The notes: generated by a model not told the origin, from the sequence alone. DNA of 64,000 nucleotides from Streptomyces coelicoflavus (GCF_003112555.1 NZ_BEWB01000006.1:434001-498000), one strand, 5' to 3'; numbered from the stretch's first letter, positions 54,341-62,519 are shown. Numbers and translations: made by a program.

Positions 54341-55243
54341 ATGGGCCTCGCACTGCCGGGATTCCTCCTCGCCCTCCTCATGGCACTGGCCGTCTGGGGC
54401 GTCTTCGCCGGCATCCGCATGTACCGGGCGGAGGCGAAACTCCCCGAGGACCTGGCCCTCGCCCTGGAGGTCGGCGCCACCCGCACCGGCGCGGCGCACT
54501 CCCTCATCGACCGCCTGGGCATGCGCTACGCCCCCGCCGTACTGCGCCTCATGGGCCCGGCCCTGGTCGCCAGGTACCGCCGCAGGATCGACCTGGCCGG
54601 CAACCCCGGCGGCCTCACCATCGACCGCTACGCCGCCCGACGCGCGGTCTACGGCTTCCTGGGCGCCCTGGGCTTCCTGGTCTTCCTCCTCCGCGGCCAG
54701 TACCTGGTGGCGCTGCTCCTCCTCGCCTTCGGCGCGTTCTGGACCGAGGTGGGCATCTGGTCGGCGATCCGCATCCGCAGGGACGTCATCGAGCGGACGC
54801 TGCCCGACTTCCTGGACGTCCTCGCGGTCGTGGTCAGCGCGGGCCTGGGCTTCCGCCAGGCACTGGACCGCGTATCGACGCGCTACGAGGGCCCATGGGC
54901 CGACGAACTGCGCATCACCCTCCGCCAGATGGACCTCGGCATGAGCCGCCGCGAAGCCTTCACGGAGCTGCGCCGGCGCAACGACTCCGAACAGGTGGCG
55001 ATGTTCGTGACGGCACTGCAACAGGGCGAGGAGCTGGGCGCCCCCATCGTCGAGACCCTGGTCTCCCTGGCCAAGGACATGCGCCGCACCGACGCCCAGA
55101 ACGCCCGCCGCAAGGCCGCGCGTGCGGTCCCCAAGGCCACGCTGATGATCACGACGTTCATGGTCCCGGCCACGATGATCCTCCTCGGCGCGGGTCTGAT
55201 CCTGGGCTCGGGGACGGACTTCGGCACGATCACGGGCGAGTAG
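54341..55243 (+). CDS. tadC: Tad pilus inner-membrane platform protein TadC
   Basis: A 300-residue paralogue of TadB: helix 1 (LPGFLLALLMALAVWGVFAG), a cytoplasmic region, helices at about 102-135 (AVYGFLGALGFLVFLLRG, LVALLLLAFGAFWT) and the T2SF domain (LDVLAVVVSAGLGFRQAL; GMSRREAFTELRRR; EQVAMFVTALQQGEELGAP). Starts 18 bp after tadB. With TadB it completes the platform. The 271 bp after the stop precede the pilin gene. Confidence 0.93.
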   Translation: MGLALPGFLLALLMALAVWGVFAGIRMYRAEAKLPEDLALALEVGATRTGAAHSLIDRLGMRYAPAVLRLMGPALVARYRRRIDLAGNPGGLTIDRYAARRAVYGFLGALGFLVFLLRGQYLVALLLLAFGAFWTEVGIWSAIRIRRDVIERTLPDFLDVLAVVVSAGLGFRQALDRVSTRYEGPWADELRITLRQMDLGMSRREAFTELRRRNDSEQVAMFVTALQQGEELGAPIVETLVSLAKDMRRTDAQNARRKAARAVPKATLMITTFMVPATMILLGAGLILGSGTDFGTITGE

Positions 55244-55514
55244 GGGAGTGCGACTGCACATGAACAGAAGACGTCAACTACCGTCCTCCGCCGACACACT
55301 CGCCCCACTTCGCCGCAATGCCTTTCGCACTTGCAATCAACTGTGGGACAGTCGTCGCCTGGTACTCCCGACAGGCCGACGTCCCAACCGAGCGCAAGGG
55401 AGGTGGAGATCGTGGACGCCATGACGTCCGGCACGACCAGCCAGCAGATCACCGCCGCCCAACCGTGCGTTCCGCAACAGGAACGCGACGTCGCCCACCC
55501 TGGAGGGGAACACC
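55244..55514. other. Intergenic region before the pilin gene
   Basis: 271 bp with no convincing gene. The AT-rich part around 55330-55350 (ACTTGCAATCAACTGTGGG) may hold a promoter for flp, because pilin usually needs higher expression than the machinery. The GGAGGGG at about 55501-55507 is the pilin ribosome-binding site. Confidence 0.4.
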
Positions 55515-55718
55515 ATGACCAACTGGCTCCACACCGCCGCCGCATACCTGCACACCCACACCGCCGACCGCCGCAGGGACGGGGGGCAGACGGCGGTGGA
55601 GTACCTGGGGATCATCGCGGTGGTGGTGGCGATCGTCCTGGCGATCACGGGGACGGACATCGGGCAGACGATTTACGACGCCATCGTCGACAAGGTCGAC
55701 GAGGTGATCAACGGCTGA
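55515..55718 (+). CDS. flp: Flp-type pilin
   Basis: A 67-residue prepilin. The cleavage site is G-Q-T-A-V-E-Y at residues 24-30: cut after Gly24 gives a mature pilin of 43 residues beginning Gln, with the invariant Glu5 (Glu29) and Tyr6 (Tyr30) of Flp pilins, followed by the hydrophobic stretch LGIIAVVVAIVLAIT. The leader is long (24 residues) and Arg-rich. The stop shares one base with the next start (TGATG). A good ribosome-binding site (GGAGGGG) is upstream. It is the major pilin of the locus. Confidence 0.93.
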   Translation: MTNWLHTAAAYLHTHTADRRRDGGQTAVEYLGIIAVVVAIVLAITGTDIGQTIYDAIVDKVDEVING

Positions 55719-56314
55719 TGCGCAGCCGCGAGTGCCGGGACGCGGGACAGGCCTTTCCCATCTACATCACTGTAGTGGGAGGCCTGCTCTTTCTCGCGTT
55801 GGCGTACTTCGCGGTCGGTCAGGCTTCGGTGAACCGAAACGGCGCTCAGACCGCCGCCGACTCTGCTGCTCTCGCGGCGGCACAAGACACTCGCGACCAG
55901 CTCGCAGACAAGTGGATCGAAGACGTTCCGGACCCCGCCGAGTGGCAGCGTATTTTCGAAGGTGACGTTGCTGGTCTGGGTCCGTCATGTTGGCGTGCCG
56001 AGCAATTTGCCTCACGCAACGACGCACGTGTGCTGAGCTGCACTACGGAAGGGTTGCTCGGCTTCACGGTAGAAGTCGAGACGGTTAAGCCCGTGGGGAA
56101 CTCCATAGTGCCTGGCACAGAAGACAAACGATCGCGGGCCTCCGCGACTGCTGAGGTCGAGAGTCGGTGCACATTTGAGCTGCCTGCCGACGATCCAGGG
56201 GCTGAAGATCTACCGGAACTTGCGTGCGGGGACGAGCGCTGGATCCTTGACCCGGAGAACCCGATTGACCTTCCAACGGCAGATGAGCTGTTTGACGTTC
56301 ATCTGGCCGACTGA
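55718..56314 (+). CDS. TadG-like pilus-associated protein
   Basis: A 198-residue protein with an N-terminal helix (about 13-36, FPIYITVVGGLLFLALAYFAVG) that begins with GQAFPIY, and the short motif ADSAALAAAQ typical of Tad-G-type proteins just after it. The rest is a soluble exported domain with five or six cysteines (SCWRAEQ, LSCTT, SRCTFE, LACGDE). Starts at ATG 55718 overlapping the pilin stop. The codon usage is visibly lower in G/C at third positions than the Tad core before it. Confidence 0.78.
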   Translation: MRSRECRDAGQAFPIYITVVGGLLFLALAYFAVGQASVNRNGAQTAADSAALAAAQDTRDQLADKWIEDVPDPAEWQRIFEGDVAGLGPSCWRAEQFASRNDARVLSCTTEGLLGFTVEVETVKPVGNSIVPGTEDKRSRASATAEVESRCTFELPADDPGAEDLPELACGDERWILDPENPIDLPTADELFDVHLAD

Positions 56315-56348
56315 CAATCGAGCGACGAGGAAGAGGGAAGCAGGGGGC

Positions 56349-56930
56349 ATGAACACTCGGTTCACCACCAAAGCCCGCAAGGGGATGGTCGCGGTGACTG
56401 TCGTCGCCGGCCTCGCCCTGAGTGTGGTCGGTTGCAGCGGGGACGAGGGCGGAGACGGGAAATCGGCGGAAGCCTCGGCATCTGTCTCCAAGGAGACGGG
56501 CTCTGATCCCAGCGTTCAGGAGGGTTCGGACGAGCCCTTGGCCGAGGTCAAGGGAGAGGATGGGCTCATGCTCAAGCTCACCTCTGCCACGAGAGACGTT
56601 GGGGGATTCGTAACCGTAAGTGGTGAGATGAAGAACGATGGTGACGATCCCGCGCGCGTCTCCGTACGGACAGCGGGCGACGAGACAGAGATCATCCGGC
56701 ATGGCTCGTCATTGGGCGGAGCGACGCTTATCGATTCCGTGAAGAAGAAACGCTATTACGTTCTGCGCGACACGGACGGTCGGCCCCTGACCACAACGAA
56801 CATGCCCAGAATCAAGCCCGGCGCATCCATTCCAGTCTTCATGCAGTTCCCGGCACCTCCCGAAGACACCACAAAGGTGACCTTCCAACTGCCCACCTTC
56901 GCCAGCGCGACCATCTCAATCACCGGGTGA
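56349..56930 (+). CDS. Lipoprotein of unknown function
   Basis: A 193-residue lipoprotein with lipobox V-V-G-C at residues 26-29 (Cys29 lipid-modified), preceded by a basic start and hydrophobic segment. An acidic linker follows, then a compact beta-rich domain (LMLKLTSATRDVGGFVTVSG, DDPARVSVRTAGDETEI, ASATISITG). The domain resembles DUF4352/Ig-like small ligand-binding folds but no family is assured. It lies between the TadG-like and OmpA-like genes, and the next gene overlaps its stop region (GTGA). Confidence 0.78.
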   Translation: MNTRFTTKARKGMVAVTVVAGLALSVVGCSGDEGGDGKSAEASASVSKETGSDPSVQEGSDEPLAEVKGEDGLMLKLTSATRDVGGFVTVSGEMKNDGDDPARVSVRTAGDETEIIRHGSSLGGATLIDSVKKKRYYVLRDTDGRPLTTTNMPRIKPGASIPVFMQFPAPPEDTTKVTFQLPTFASATISITG

Positions 56931-56938
56931 GGCACACC

Positions 56939-57559
56939 ATGACCTCACCCCCGCGCCTGCTGGCCGCAGTCACGCTCATGCTCGCCACCACCGTCTACGG
57001 CACCACCACCGCCCACGCCGAAGACGACCCCAACGACCCCCCGGGCACCGAACCCTCCGCCTCCGCCCCCGTGGAGGTCGACCCCAACGACCCCGACCTC
57101 AAGCTCCCCGACGGCGCCACGCTCGCGCAGGCGAAGGTGCTGGACATCAAGTCGGTGGTCGAGGAGCAGAGCGGCGACGAACGCCGTGAGGACACCAACA
57201 CGAGCGTGACCCTCGCGCTCCAGGCCGAGGTCCTGTTCGGCAAGGACAGCTCGAAGCTCGGCGCCGAGGCGAAGTCCCGCATCAGGGGCATCGCCGACGA
57301 GATCAGAACCCAGAACGCCACACGGGTCCGTGTCTTCGGCTTCACCGACAACCTCGGCTCCTCCGCCCACGGCGACGTCCTCTCCAAGCGCCGCGCCAAC
57401 GCCGTGCACGACGTCCTGTCCCAGTCCCTCAACGACGCCGGCATCACCTACGAGGTCCGCGGCTACGGCGAGCAGTACCCCATCGCCGACAACTCGACGG
57501 AGGCAGGCCGCAAGAAGAACCGCAGGGTCGAGGTCTCCTTCCCCCGCACGGAGCCCTGA
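56939..57559 (+). CDS. OmpA-domain exported protein
   Basis: A 206-residue protein with a signal peptide (LLAAVTLMLATTVYGTTTAHA, cut near Ala26), a Pro/Asp-rich linker, and an OmpA/MotB C-terminal domain from about residue 95: VLFGKDSSKLGAEA, then VRVFGFTDNLGSSAHGDVLSKRRANAV, which contains the conserved T-D-N/L-x-x-R pattern that binds diaminopimelic-acid peptidoglycan. In a monoderm it would anchor to the wall. A GTG at 56927 is an in-frame start overlapping the lipoprotein stop; the ATG at 56939 has GTGAGG upstream. Probably part of the pilus locus. Confidence 0.85.
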   Translation: MTSPPRLLAAVTLMLATTVYGTTTAHAEDDPNDPPGTEPSASAPVEVDPNDPDLKLPDGATLAQAKVLDIKSVVEEQSGDERREDTNTSVTLALQAEVLFGKDSSKLGAEAKSRIRGIADEIRTQNATRVRVFGFTDNLGSSAHGDVLSKRRANAVHDVLSQSLNDAGITYEVRGYGEQYPIADNSTEAGRKKNRRVEVSFPRTEP

Positions 57560-57564
57560 CCCAC

Positions 57565-58086
57565 ATGAGCAAGCGCACGCGCCCCCGCGCCGGCCTGACG
57601 ACCCTCGCGGTATTGACGGCACTCACCACGGCCGCATGCAGCACCACCCACGAACCGAACGCCGAACCCCCTGCGCCCCGGACCCGGCCCACGACGTCCC
57701 ACCACCCCGCACCCGGGCCACCGTCCCCCTCCGCAGCGGACGGCACGGACGTCAGCGCGTGCTCCGACGCCGACTGCGAGATCACGGTGACCAAGCCCGT
57801 GACCCTCCACTTCCCGGGCCCGGGCGGCAGCGGCCGGGCAACGTTGTCGGTGACCGAGGTCGGCCCGAACAAGATCGAGTACGAGGTGAAGGCGGGCAAC
57901 AACCGCTCCAAGGGCGGCGCGACCGGCCCGGGCCAAGGCTGCCTCACATACCTCCGCGCACACGGCAGCGGCAACTCCTGCGGCCCCCTCGCCCCCACCC
58001 GCCCGAGCCCACAGCCCGACGCCGTGGTGATCCAGGCGACGACCAGCGCGGACGGCCCGGCACTGCTCCGCATCGTCTCGCCCTGA
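57565..58086 (+). CDS. Lipoprotein of unknown function
   Basis: A 173-residue lipoprotein, lipobox T-A-A-C with Cys25 after the hydrophobic TTLAVLTALTTAA. Then a Pro/Ser/Thr-rich linker and a domain from about 60 (ACSDADCEITVTKPVTLHF) with a repeated strand pattern and four cysteines (ACSDADC, GCLTY, NSCGP). Starts 5 bp after the OmpA-type gene, so it is probably in the same operon. Function unknown; likely cell-surface. Confidence 0.75.
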   Translation: MSKRTRPRAGLTTLAVLTALTTAACSTTHEPNAEPPAPRTRPTTSHHPAPGPPSPSAADGTDVSACSDADCEITVTKPVTLHFPGPGGSGRATLSVTEVGPNKIEYEVKAGNNRSKGGATGPGQGCLTYLRAHGSGNSCGPLAPTRPSPQPDAVVIQATTSADGPALLRIVSP

Positions 58087-58428
58087 GGGATCCACAACGG
58101 GGAAAGGCCCGCGGCGGCGGTGTTGATGGTGCGCGAAGTACCTCGTCGGAAGAGCTGCACGCCTGCCGAGGGGTGACCCCGGCAACAGGGTGTCTCTGTG
58201 ACTGGAGAACCGCAGTCCGACTGGTGTTCGCATGCGTCTTCTGGATAGCTTTGCTGTGTTTGACGAGACGCCGTTGCTGCCGACCTGCCTTGCGGCTCAG
58301 TGAAGCGACGACTTGCCCTGGTCGGGGTCAGGAGAGGGCGGATCGAAGCGACCCAAAGCATCGATCTCGGAGAGCCGGCTCTTGGGCGTCGAACGACCAG
58401 CATGCCGTGGGAAGGGAACCGGGGGAAT
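58087..58428. other. Gene-free region before the WXG cassette
   Basis: 342 bp between the lipoprotein and the WXG-like gene. It has lower GC than its neighbours and no recognisable terminator; a GAGAGCCGGCTCTTG palindrome lies at about 58370-58385. Likely carries the cassette promoter. ORFs here are shadows. Confidence 0.4.
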
Positions 58429-58734
58429 GTGAGCGATCTGACCGCTGACTATGAGGTACTGAACCGCGTGAGAGGCAACCTCGATCACATAGCCGAACTG
58501 ATGAAGAAGCCGGGACGGGAAATGAAAGAGGTCAGCGGCAGCTCCATGGGGGTCCCTGAGCTCGCCCGTCGCATGGACGACTTCGGCGACGAGTGGTCGT
58601 ACGGAATCAAGCAACTCACAAAATTCTCCGAGAAGGCTTCCAAAGCACTGCTCACAGTCAAAGAGTCCTTCGAAAAGCTCGATGACGAACTCGCCGAGGC
58701 GAATAGAGGGCAGGGCAAGAGGAGCGCTAAGTAG
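58429..58734 (+). CDS. WXG100-like small secreted protein
   Basis: A 101-residue helical protein in the size class of WXG100 (ESX/type VII) substrates. It has two long helices: residues 5-30 and 55-100, with the turn region containing DEWSYGIKQL. That is W-x-x-G rather than the exact W-x-G, a variant seen in Streptomyces WXG-type proteins. The GTG at 58429 is used; ATG at 58402 is an alternative. It is followed 2 bp later by the LXG-like gene. Probably exported by a type VII system encoded elsewhere; no such ATPase gene is in the window. Confidence 0.65.
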   Translation: MSDLTADYEVLNRVRGNLDHIAELMKKPGREMKEVSGSSMGVPELARRMDDFGDEWSYGIKQLTKFSEKASKALLTVKESFEKLDDELAEANRGQGKRSAK

Positions 58735-58736
58735 TC

Positions 58737-60041
58737 ATGACCGCGACGAAACTGGAGAGATTCCCGGCCCTTGGGTTTGTGCCCTGCCCGGGTGACCAGA
58801 CGATGGCCGACGACGTGGCCAAGACAGTTCGCAGGACGGCGAAGGCCCTCGTCGAAATATCCGAGGTCCTGCACGGCACTGGCGTTGGGGACTGGAAAGG
58901 GAAGGCGGCAGAGGCCTTCCGGGAGAAGTTCGACGACGAGTTCCGTCCCCGGATGGATGACGCACGCGACTCGTTCTCCGACGCTGCCACCGTTCTGGAG
59001 GACTGGGCAGCGTACATGGAGGTCAAGCAGGCGGCAGCCGTACGACTGGAGGCGCAGGCGGCCGAAGTCCAAGAGCAGTTGGGCAAGGCGAACTCCAAGG
59101 CCGACAAGCTCAAGGGCGCCGACGACGACAAGAAGAACACCCAGGGCCACAAGGGCAGAGTGAAGGAGGCCGACCGCGCGGTGGACGCCAAGGAACTCGA
59201 GCTTGAAGAGTTCCGCCGCCGGGGCCGCAGCATGGCCGGCAACTATCAGGAGTACGGCAAGGAGATATCCGACCGGCTGAAGAGCGCCATGAACATCGCT
59301 CCGAACGAACCCGGCATGTGGGACAAGCTCGGTGACGCCATCGCGGATCTCGGCGAGGCGATAGCCGATCTCCCCGGCCAGGTGGGCGAACTGCTTTCCG
59401 ACATCGGTGACTGGATCAAGAGCCACGCGGACTGGATCACCGTCGCTGCCTCGGTCATCGGTGTCATCGCCATCTTCTGTCCGGTGCTTGCTCCTCTGGC
59501 GGTTGGCCTGAGTGCGGTGGCCTTTTTCGCTCATGCAGCGTCCTATGGGGTGGACGGACTGTTTCCACCCACGGGAGAGAACATTGGCAACTGGCTCACA
59601 CTGGGTGGCGACGCACTCGGCATGGTGCCGGGCTTCGGAGGAATCAAAGCTGGGTACAAGGCAGCACGAGCTGCTGGAGGTGTTGCCAAGGGCAGTCGGG
59701 TCGGGATCAAGACAGCCGTCTCCGCGACGAGGAGACTGGCGAAGGAGGCCGACCCGGTAGCCATGGTGATCGACAAGCCTGTGATGGCCGCCGCCAGCAA
59801 GCTGGGGGTCTCGCGCGGTGCCGCCCTGACCGCCACCGAAGGTATCCAGGCGGCTGCACAGCTCGCGTGGACGGCGCCGACTGCCGTGAACGCATATGCG
59901 ACGAGCACTGGCCGGTATGACGTCGCCACATGGGGGACCGGTGTGGCAAACGTTGCCACGGGCGCCGGCGGTGGAAAGTTCGGCGGCCTGGTAGCTGTCG
60001 GCAGCACTATCGGTTTGGGCGCGTGGGAGTTGACGGACTGA
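58737..60041 (+). CDS. LXG/WXG-like effector with hydrophobic central segment
   Basis: A 434-residue protein. Residues 20-185 resemble the helical N-terminal targeting domain of LXG/WXG effectors (DDVAKTVRRTAKALVEISEVL; GDWKGKAAEAFREKFDDEFRPR with W-K-G; long coiled coil with Lys/Asp/Glu). Residues about 235-275 are strongly hydrophobic (WITVAASVIGVIAIFCPVLA; AVGLSAVAFFAHAA), and the rest is Gly/Ala-rich and amphipathic with no nuclease, deaminase or ADP-ribosyltransferase motif. Possibly a membrane-active or pore-forming effector; this is inference. The stop is coupled to the next gene (TGATG). Low GC compared with the Tad genes. Confidence 0.65.
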   Translation: MTATKLERFPALGFVPCPGDQTMADDVAKTVRRTAKALVEISEVLHGTGVGDWKGKAAEAFREKFDDEFRPRMDDARDSFSDAATVLEDWAAYMEVKQAAAVRLEAQAAEVQEQLGKANSKADKLKGADDDKKNTQGHKGRVKEADRAVDAKELELEEFRRRGRSMAGNYQEYGKEISDRLKSAMNIAPNEPGMWDKLGDAIADLGEAIADLPGQVGELLSDIGDWIKSHADWITVAASVIGVIAIFCPVLAPLAVGLSAVAFFAHAASYGVDGLFPPTGENIGNWLTLGGDALGMVPGFGGIKAGYKAARAAGGVAKGSRVGIKTAVSATRRLAKEADPVAMVIDKPVMAAASKLGVSRGAALTATEGIQAAAQLAWTAPTAVNAYATSTGRYDVATWGTGVANVATGAGGGKFGGLVAVGSTIGLGAWELTD

Positions 60042-60754
60042 TGGTGCACATCGACACGACAAGTCGCACGATGACTGGGTCCCCCGCCGAAGCCCCCGAC
60101 TTGTGGTTCGACCTGCCGCCCGGGTTCCTACAGTTCGATCTCGACGAGGACCCTGAGTCTCGTTCCCTGAGGATGGCGGACGCGGCCGACCTGCTCTTCA
60201 CCAGCGCAACTCAAGAACAGAAGCTCAGCCTCGTCGTCTCGGGCGAGTACATTCTGCAGACGCTGATCGCGGCAGGTGCCGAACACGTATCAAGCTGTTT
60301 GCTGCGAATGCCCGGTGACAAGCTTTCCCAGGGCACGCTCTGTGTGTTCATCGAGAGACCGGATATCGGTCCGCAGAGCCAGGACCGGCAAGGGTCCGCG
60401 AGGCGTACCGCCCTCCAGTGGCGCGACTTGTATCCGGACGCCGAGGTCGGACTGGTCATGCTGCCTTACGGCATCGCAGCACTCTGCGTACGTGATCAGG
60501 GGATGCAGATCCCTGGTGTGCTCTTCGGCCTGGACGATCCCATACCTGCCACTGTGCGGCAGGTGCAGTTCTGTGTGCCGTTGCGTACTGGCCCAGGGTC
60601 TGCAATTTTCATGTTCATGACCGAAGATGTCGAGCATTGGCCCGAGTACCTTGACTTGCTCAGCGGCATCATGAAGTCAGTCTCGCCGGATGAGGCGAGC
60701 ACTACGAGGGCCGTTGATCAAGTGGCAGGAGGAAGGGCGGAGGGCGAAGTATGA
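60041..60754 (+). CDS. Hypothetical protein of the WXG cassette (possible chaperone or immunity partner)
   Basis: A 237-residue soluble protein with no recognised domain. Features: LWFDLPPGFLQFDLDEDPES near residue 21, an acidic first part, a hydrophobic core (GLVMLPYGIAALCVRD), and a C-terminal strand-helix (VQFCVPLRTGPGSAIFMFMT, then EYLDLLSGIMKSVS). The position, coupled at both ends (TGATG with the LXG-like gene, ATGA with the membrane gene), suggests a cytosolic partner of the effector, such as a specific chaperone or immunity protein. I cannot tell which. Confidence 0.6.
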   Translation: MVHIDTTSRTMTGSPAEAPDLWFDLPPGFLQFDLDEDPESRSLRMADAADLLFTSATQEQKLSLVVSGEYILQTLIAAGAEHVSSCLLRMPGDKLSQGTLCVFIERPDIGPQSQDRQGSARRTALQWRDLYPDAEVGLVMLPYGIAALCVRDQGMQIPGVLFGLDDPIPATVRQVQFCVPLRTGPGSAIFMFMTEDVEHWPEYLDLLSGIMKSVSPDEASTTRAVDQVAGGRAEGEV

Positions 60755-61653
60755 GCGCCGGCGCGGAGAACGATGCACTGGTGAGCCGTACGCGGTACCC
60801 CATACCGTTGGCGCTAGGCATGTGTTGTTACGTGCTCGCCGCTGTCGCGGGCATGTTCCTGCTCGCGGATGATGTGGGACTTGTTCTGCTGGTCCCTCTG
60901 TGGATTGTGCACGGAGTAATTCTCGTCGTACTCATCGAGAAGCTGGGGGCCACCGAGTCGAGTCTGTATGCGGCTCTGTTCATCGTGGTCACTTCGGCGA
61001 TGTCCGTGTACGTCATGGGGGTGGTGCGTAGCGACCTTGTTCTTCAACAGCGTGGACACGAGGTCAAAGCCACGGTTGTGAAGGAATGGCTCGACCCGGC
61101 CCAGGGACGCAAGGGGCGTCACTCCCATTACGTGCTCGAACGGCAAGACGGCACCCGGGTTTCGGGTTCCGAGATGGAAACGACGTCTGACTTGTACGAC
61201 GTTGGCCAGGTGCTCACGGTGCTTGAGGACCCAAAAGGTGAATTGCGTCCCCAGACTCCGGGGCAGGTGGACGTAACCGCTGAAGTACTGGGTGCTGCGG
61301 CGCTTGCCCTGGCGGCACTCGGCTCCGTGGGTTGGATGACGTGGCGAGGGTCTGATGCCGCGAAACGCCGGGACGACGGCAAACCATCAGCCGGTGTGCG
61401 TAAGGCCTACAAAGTCGTCACCCGCAACCACACCACGGTCCAGGAACAAGAGCAAAAGCTCCGTGAGGCATTGCGTACGTATCCCGCCGACAGGCGCGGC
61501 TACATCAAGGTTCCTCCGGAGCATTATCCGGATATCTCGCAGCAGCGAGCTGCTCGCATTGCGTGGGAGGTGGGTTTGCGAGCGGAGGCGTTCGGCAACC
61601 GCGGGTCATGGCGCTTCGGTGAGACCGTGGTCGAGGAAGTCCCGCACGAGTAG
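60751..61653 (+). CDS. Membrane protein of the WXG cassette with DUF3592-like domain
   Basis: A 300-residue protein: three N-terminal transmembrane helices (LALGMCCYVLAAVAGMFLL; GLVLLVPLWIVHGVILVVLIE; LYAALFIVVTSAMSVYVMGV), then a small beta-rich extracytoplasmic domain (residues about 105-165, GHEVKATVVKEWLDP) like DUF3592, one further helix (about 175-195), and a basic cytoplasmic C-terminal domain (GYIKVPPEHYPDISQQRAA) that may be a winged helix. Starts within the previous gene (ATGA). It would be the membrane anchor or receptor of the cassette. Ends 45 bp before the IS. Confidence 0.65.
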   Translation: MSAGAENDALVSRTRYPIPLALGMCCYVLAAVAGMFLLADDVGLVLLVPLWIVHGVILVVLIEKLGATESSLYAALFIVVTSAMSVYVMGVVRSDLVLQQRGHEVKATVVKEWLDPAQGRKGRHSHYVLERQDGTRVSGSEMETTSDLYDVGQVLTVLEDPKGELRPQTPGQVDVTAEVLGAAALALAALGSVGWMTWRGSDAAKRRDDGKPSAGVRKAYKVVTRNHTTVQEQEQKLREALRTYPADRRGYIKVPPEHYPDISQQRAARIAWEVGLRAEAFGNRGSWRFGETVVEEVPHE

Positions 61654-61749
61654 GAGCGTGCCGCCGGACAGAGCTAACCCAACGCGGCCAGCGCCTAAGA
61701 GTTGTCCCGTAATTGATCACGGTCGTGCTTGCTAACCTGCCTGCTCGGT

Positions 61750-62519
61750 TCAGCCGGTGATGGTGACGTTGTGGAGGCGGGCGATGCCGAGCATGGCGTG
61801 GTGAACGCCGTTGCCCTTCAAGCGGCAGTCGCGGAGGATCTTCCAGCTCTTCATCCGGGCGAAGGCGTGCTCGACGCGGGCCCTGACCTTGCGGTGAGAG
61901 GCGTTGTGTTCCTCTTTCCAGCTTGGTAGTTCGGCCCGACCGGCGTCATGGCGGTGAGGGATGATCAGGCCAGCGCCCGGTAGTCGCCGTCAGCGATCAC
62001 AGTGGTCCGGCCGACGGCGTCCTTCGCTTGGGACAGCTCCCATGCCTTGCAGTCGTTGTGGTTTCCCGGGACCGGCCGGCCGACGGCGACGACCAGATGG
62101 GTGTCGGCATCGATGACGACTTGGTGGTTGGTGGAGTACCTGTAGTTCTTCGACTGCTCGGCGACCGTGTGGTCCCGGGTGGGGACCAGGGCGCCGTCGA
62201 CGATCAGCACCGTGTCCTTCCGTAACCTCGTGCGAGGCCGCAGTGCGAGCAATGGCCCGAGGTGGGCGATGATCCGGTCCGCGGCGGATTTGGAGACTCC
62301 GAACAACGGGGCCAACTGCCGCAGGGTGAGGTTCGTCCGCCAGTACGCGGCCACCAGCAGGAATCTGTCTTCCAGCGGCATGCCCCAGGGCCGGCCTCTG
62401 CTCGCCGGGTCGGCGCCCTCGCGCCGCAACGCGGTCACAACTTCCGTGAACTGTCGTGGGCTCAGTCCGGTGAACGGGGCTATCCAGGAGGGTTCCGACG
62501 CCGTGATCACACCAGCCAC
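61750..62519 (-). pseudogene. IS5-family DDE transposase, frameshifted
   Basis: The first frame (61965-62519, GTG start, 184 codons) carries an HTH region (LTLRQLAPLFGVSKSAADRII), then the DDE_Tnp_4 start (TVLIVDGALVPTRDH; STNHQVVIDADTHLVV) and stops after VIADGDYRALA. The protein continues in the next frame as GLIIPHRHDAGRAELPSW to EHAFARMKSWKILRDC and ends at a TGA at 61750-61752. Loss of one G in a C-G-G-G-G-C run around 61975 explains the break. The ORF is otherwise intact, so the change is probably recent; the element likely needs help from another copy to move. A programmed frameshift is not excluded. Confidence 0.85.

Noticed and set aside
51596..55261. 1221-codon minus-strand frame opposite the Tad genes
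   Set aside because: Gly/Arg/Glu-rich shadow with no domains; the Tad genes on the plus strand explain the region.
58300..58428. Longer N-terminus for the WXG-like protein
   Set aside because: The extra 43 residues are Arg-rich and unlike WXG100 proteins; a GTG at 58429 gives the usual length of about 100 residues.
55718..61653. TTA codons (bldA control) in the low-GC genes
   Set aside because: The TTA strings I checked fall out of frame (for example at 56085 they read GTT AAG); no supported in-frame TTA was found, though not every gene was checked exhaustively.
61729..61929. Small plus-strand ORF in the IS
   Set aside because: It lies on the opposite strand of the transposase 3' part and is a shadow of that coding sequence.
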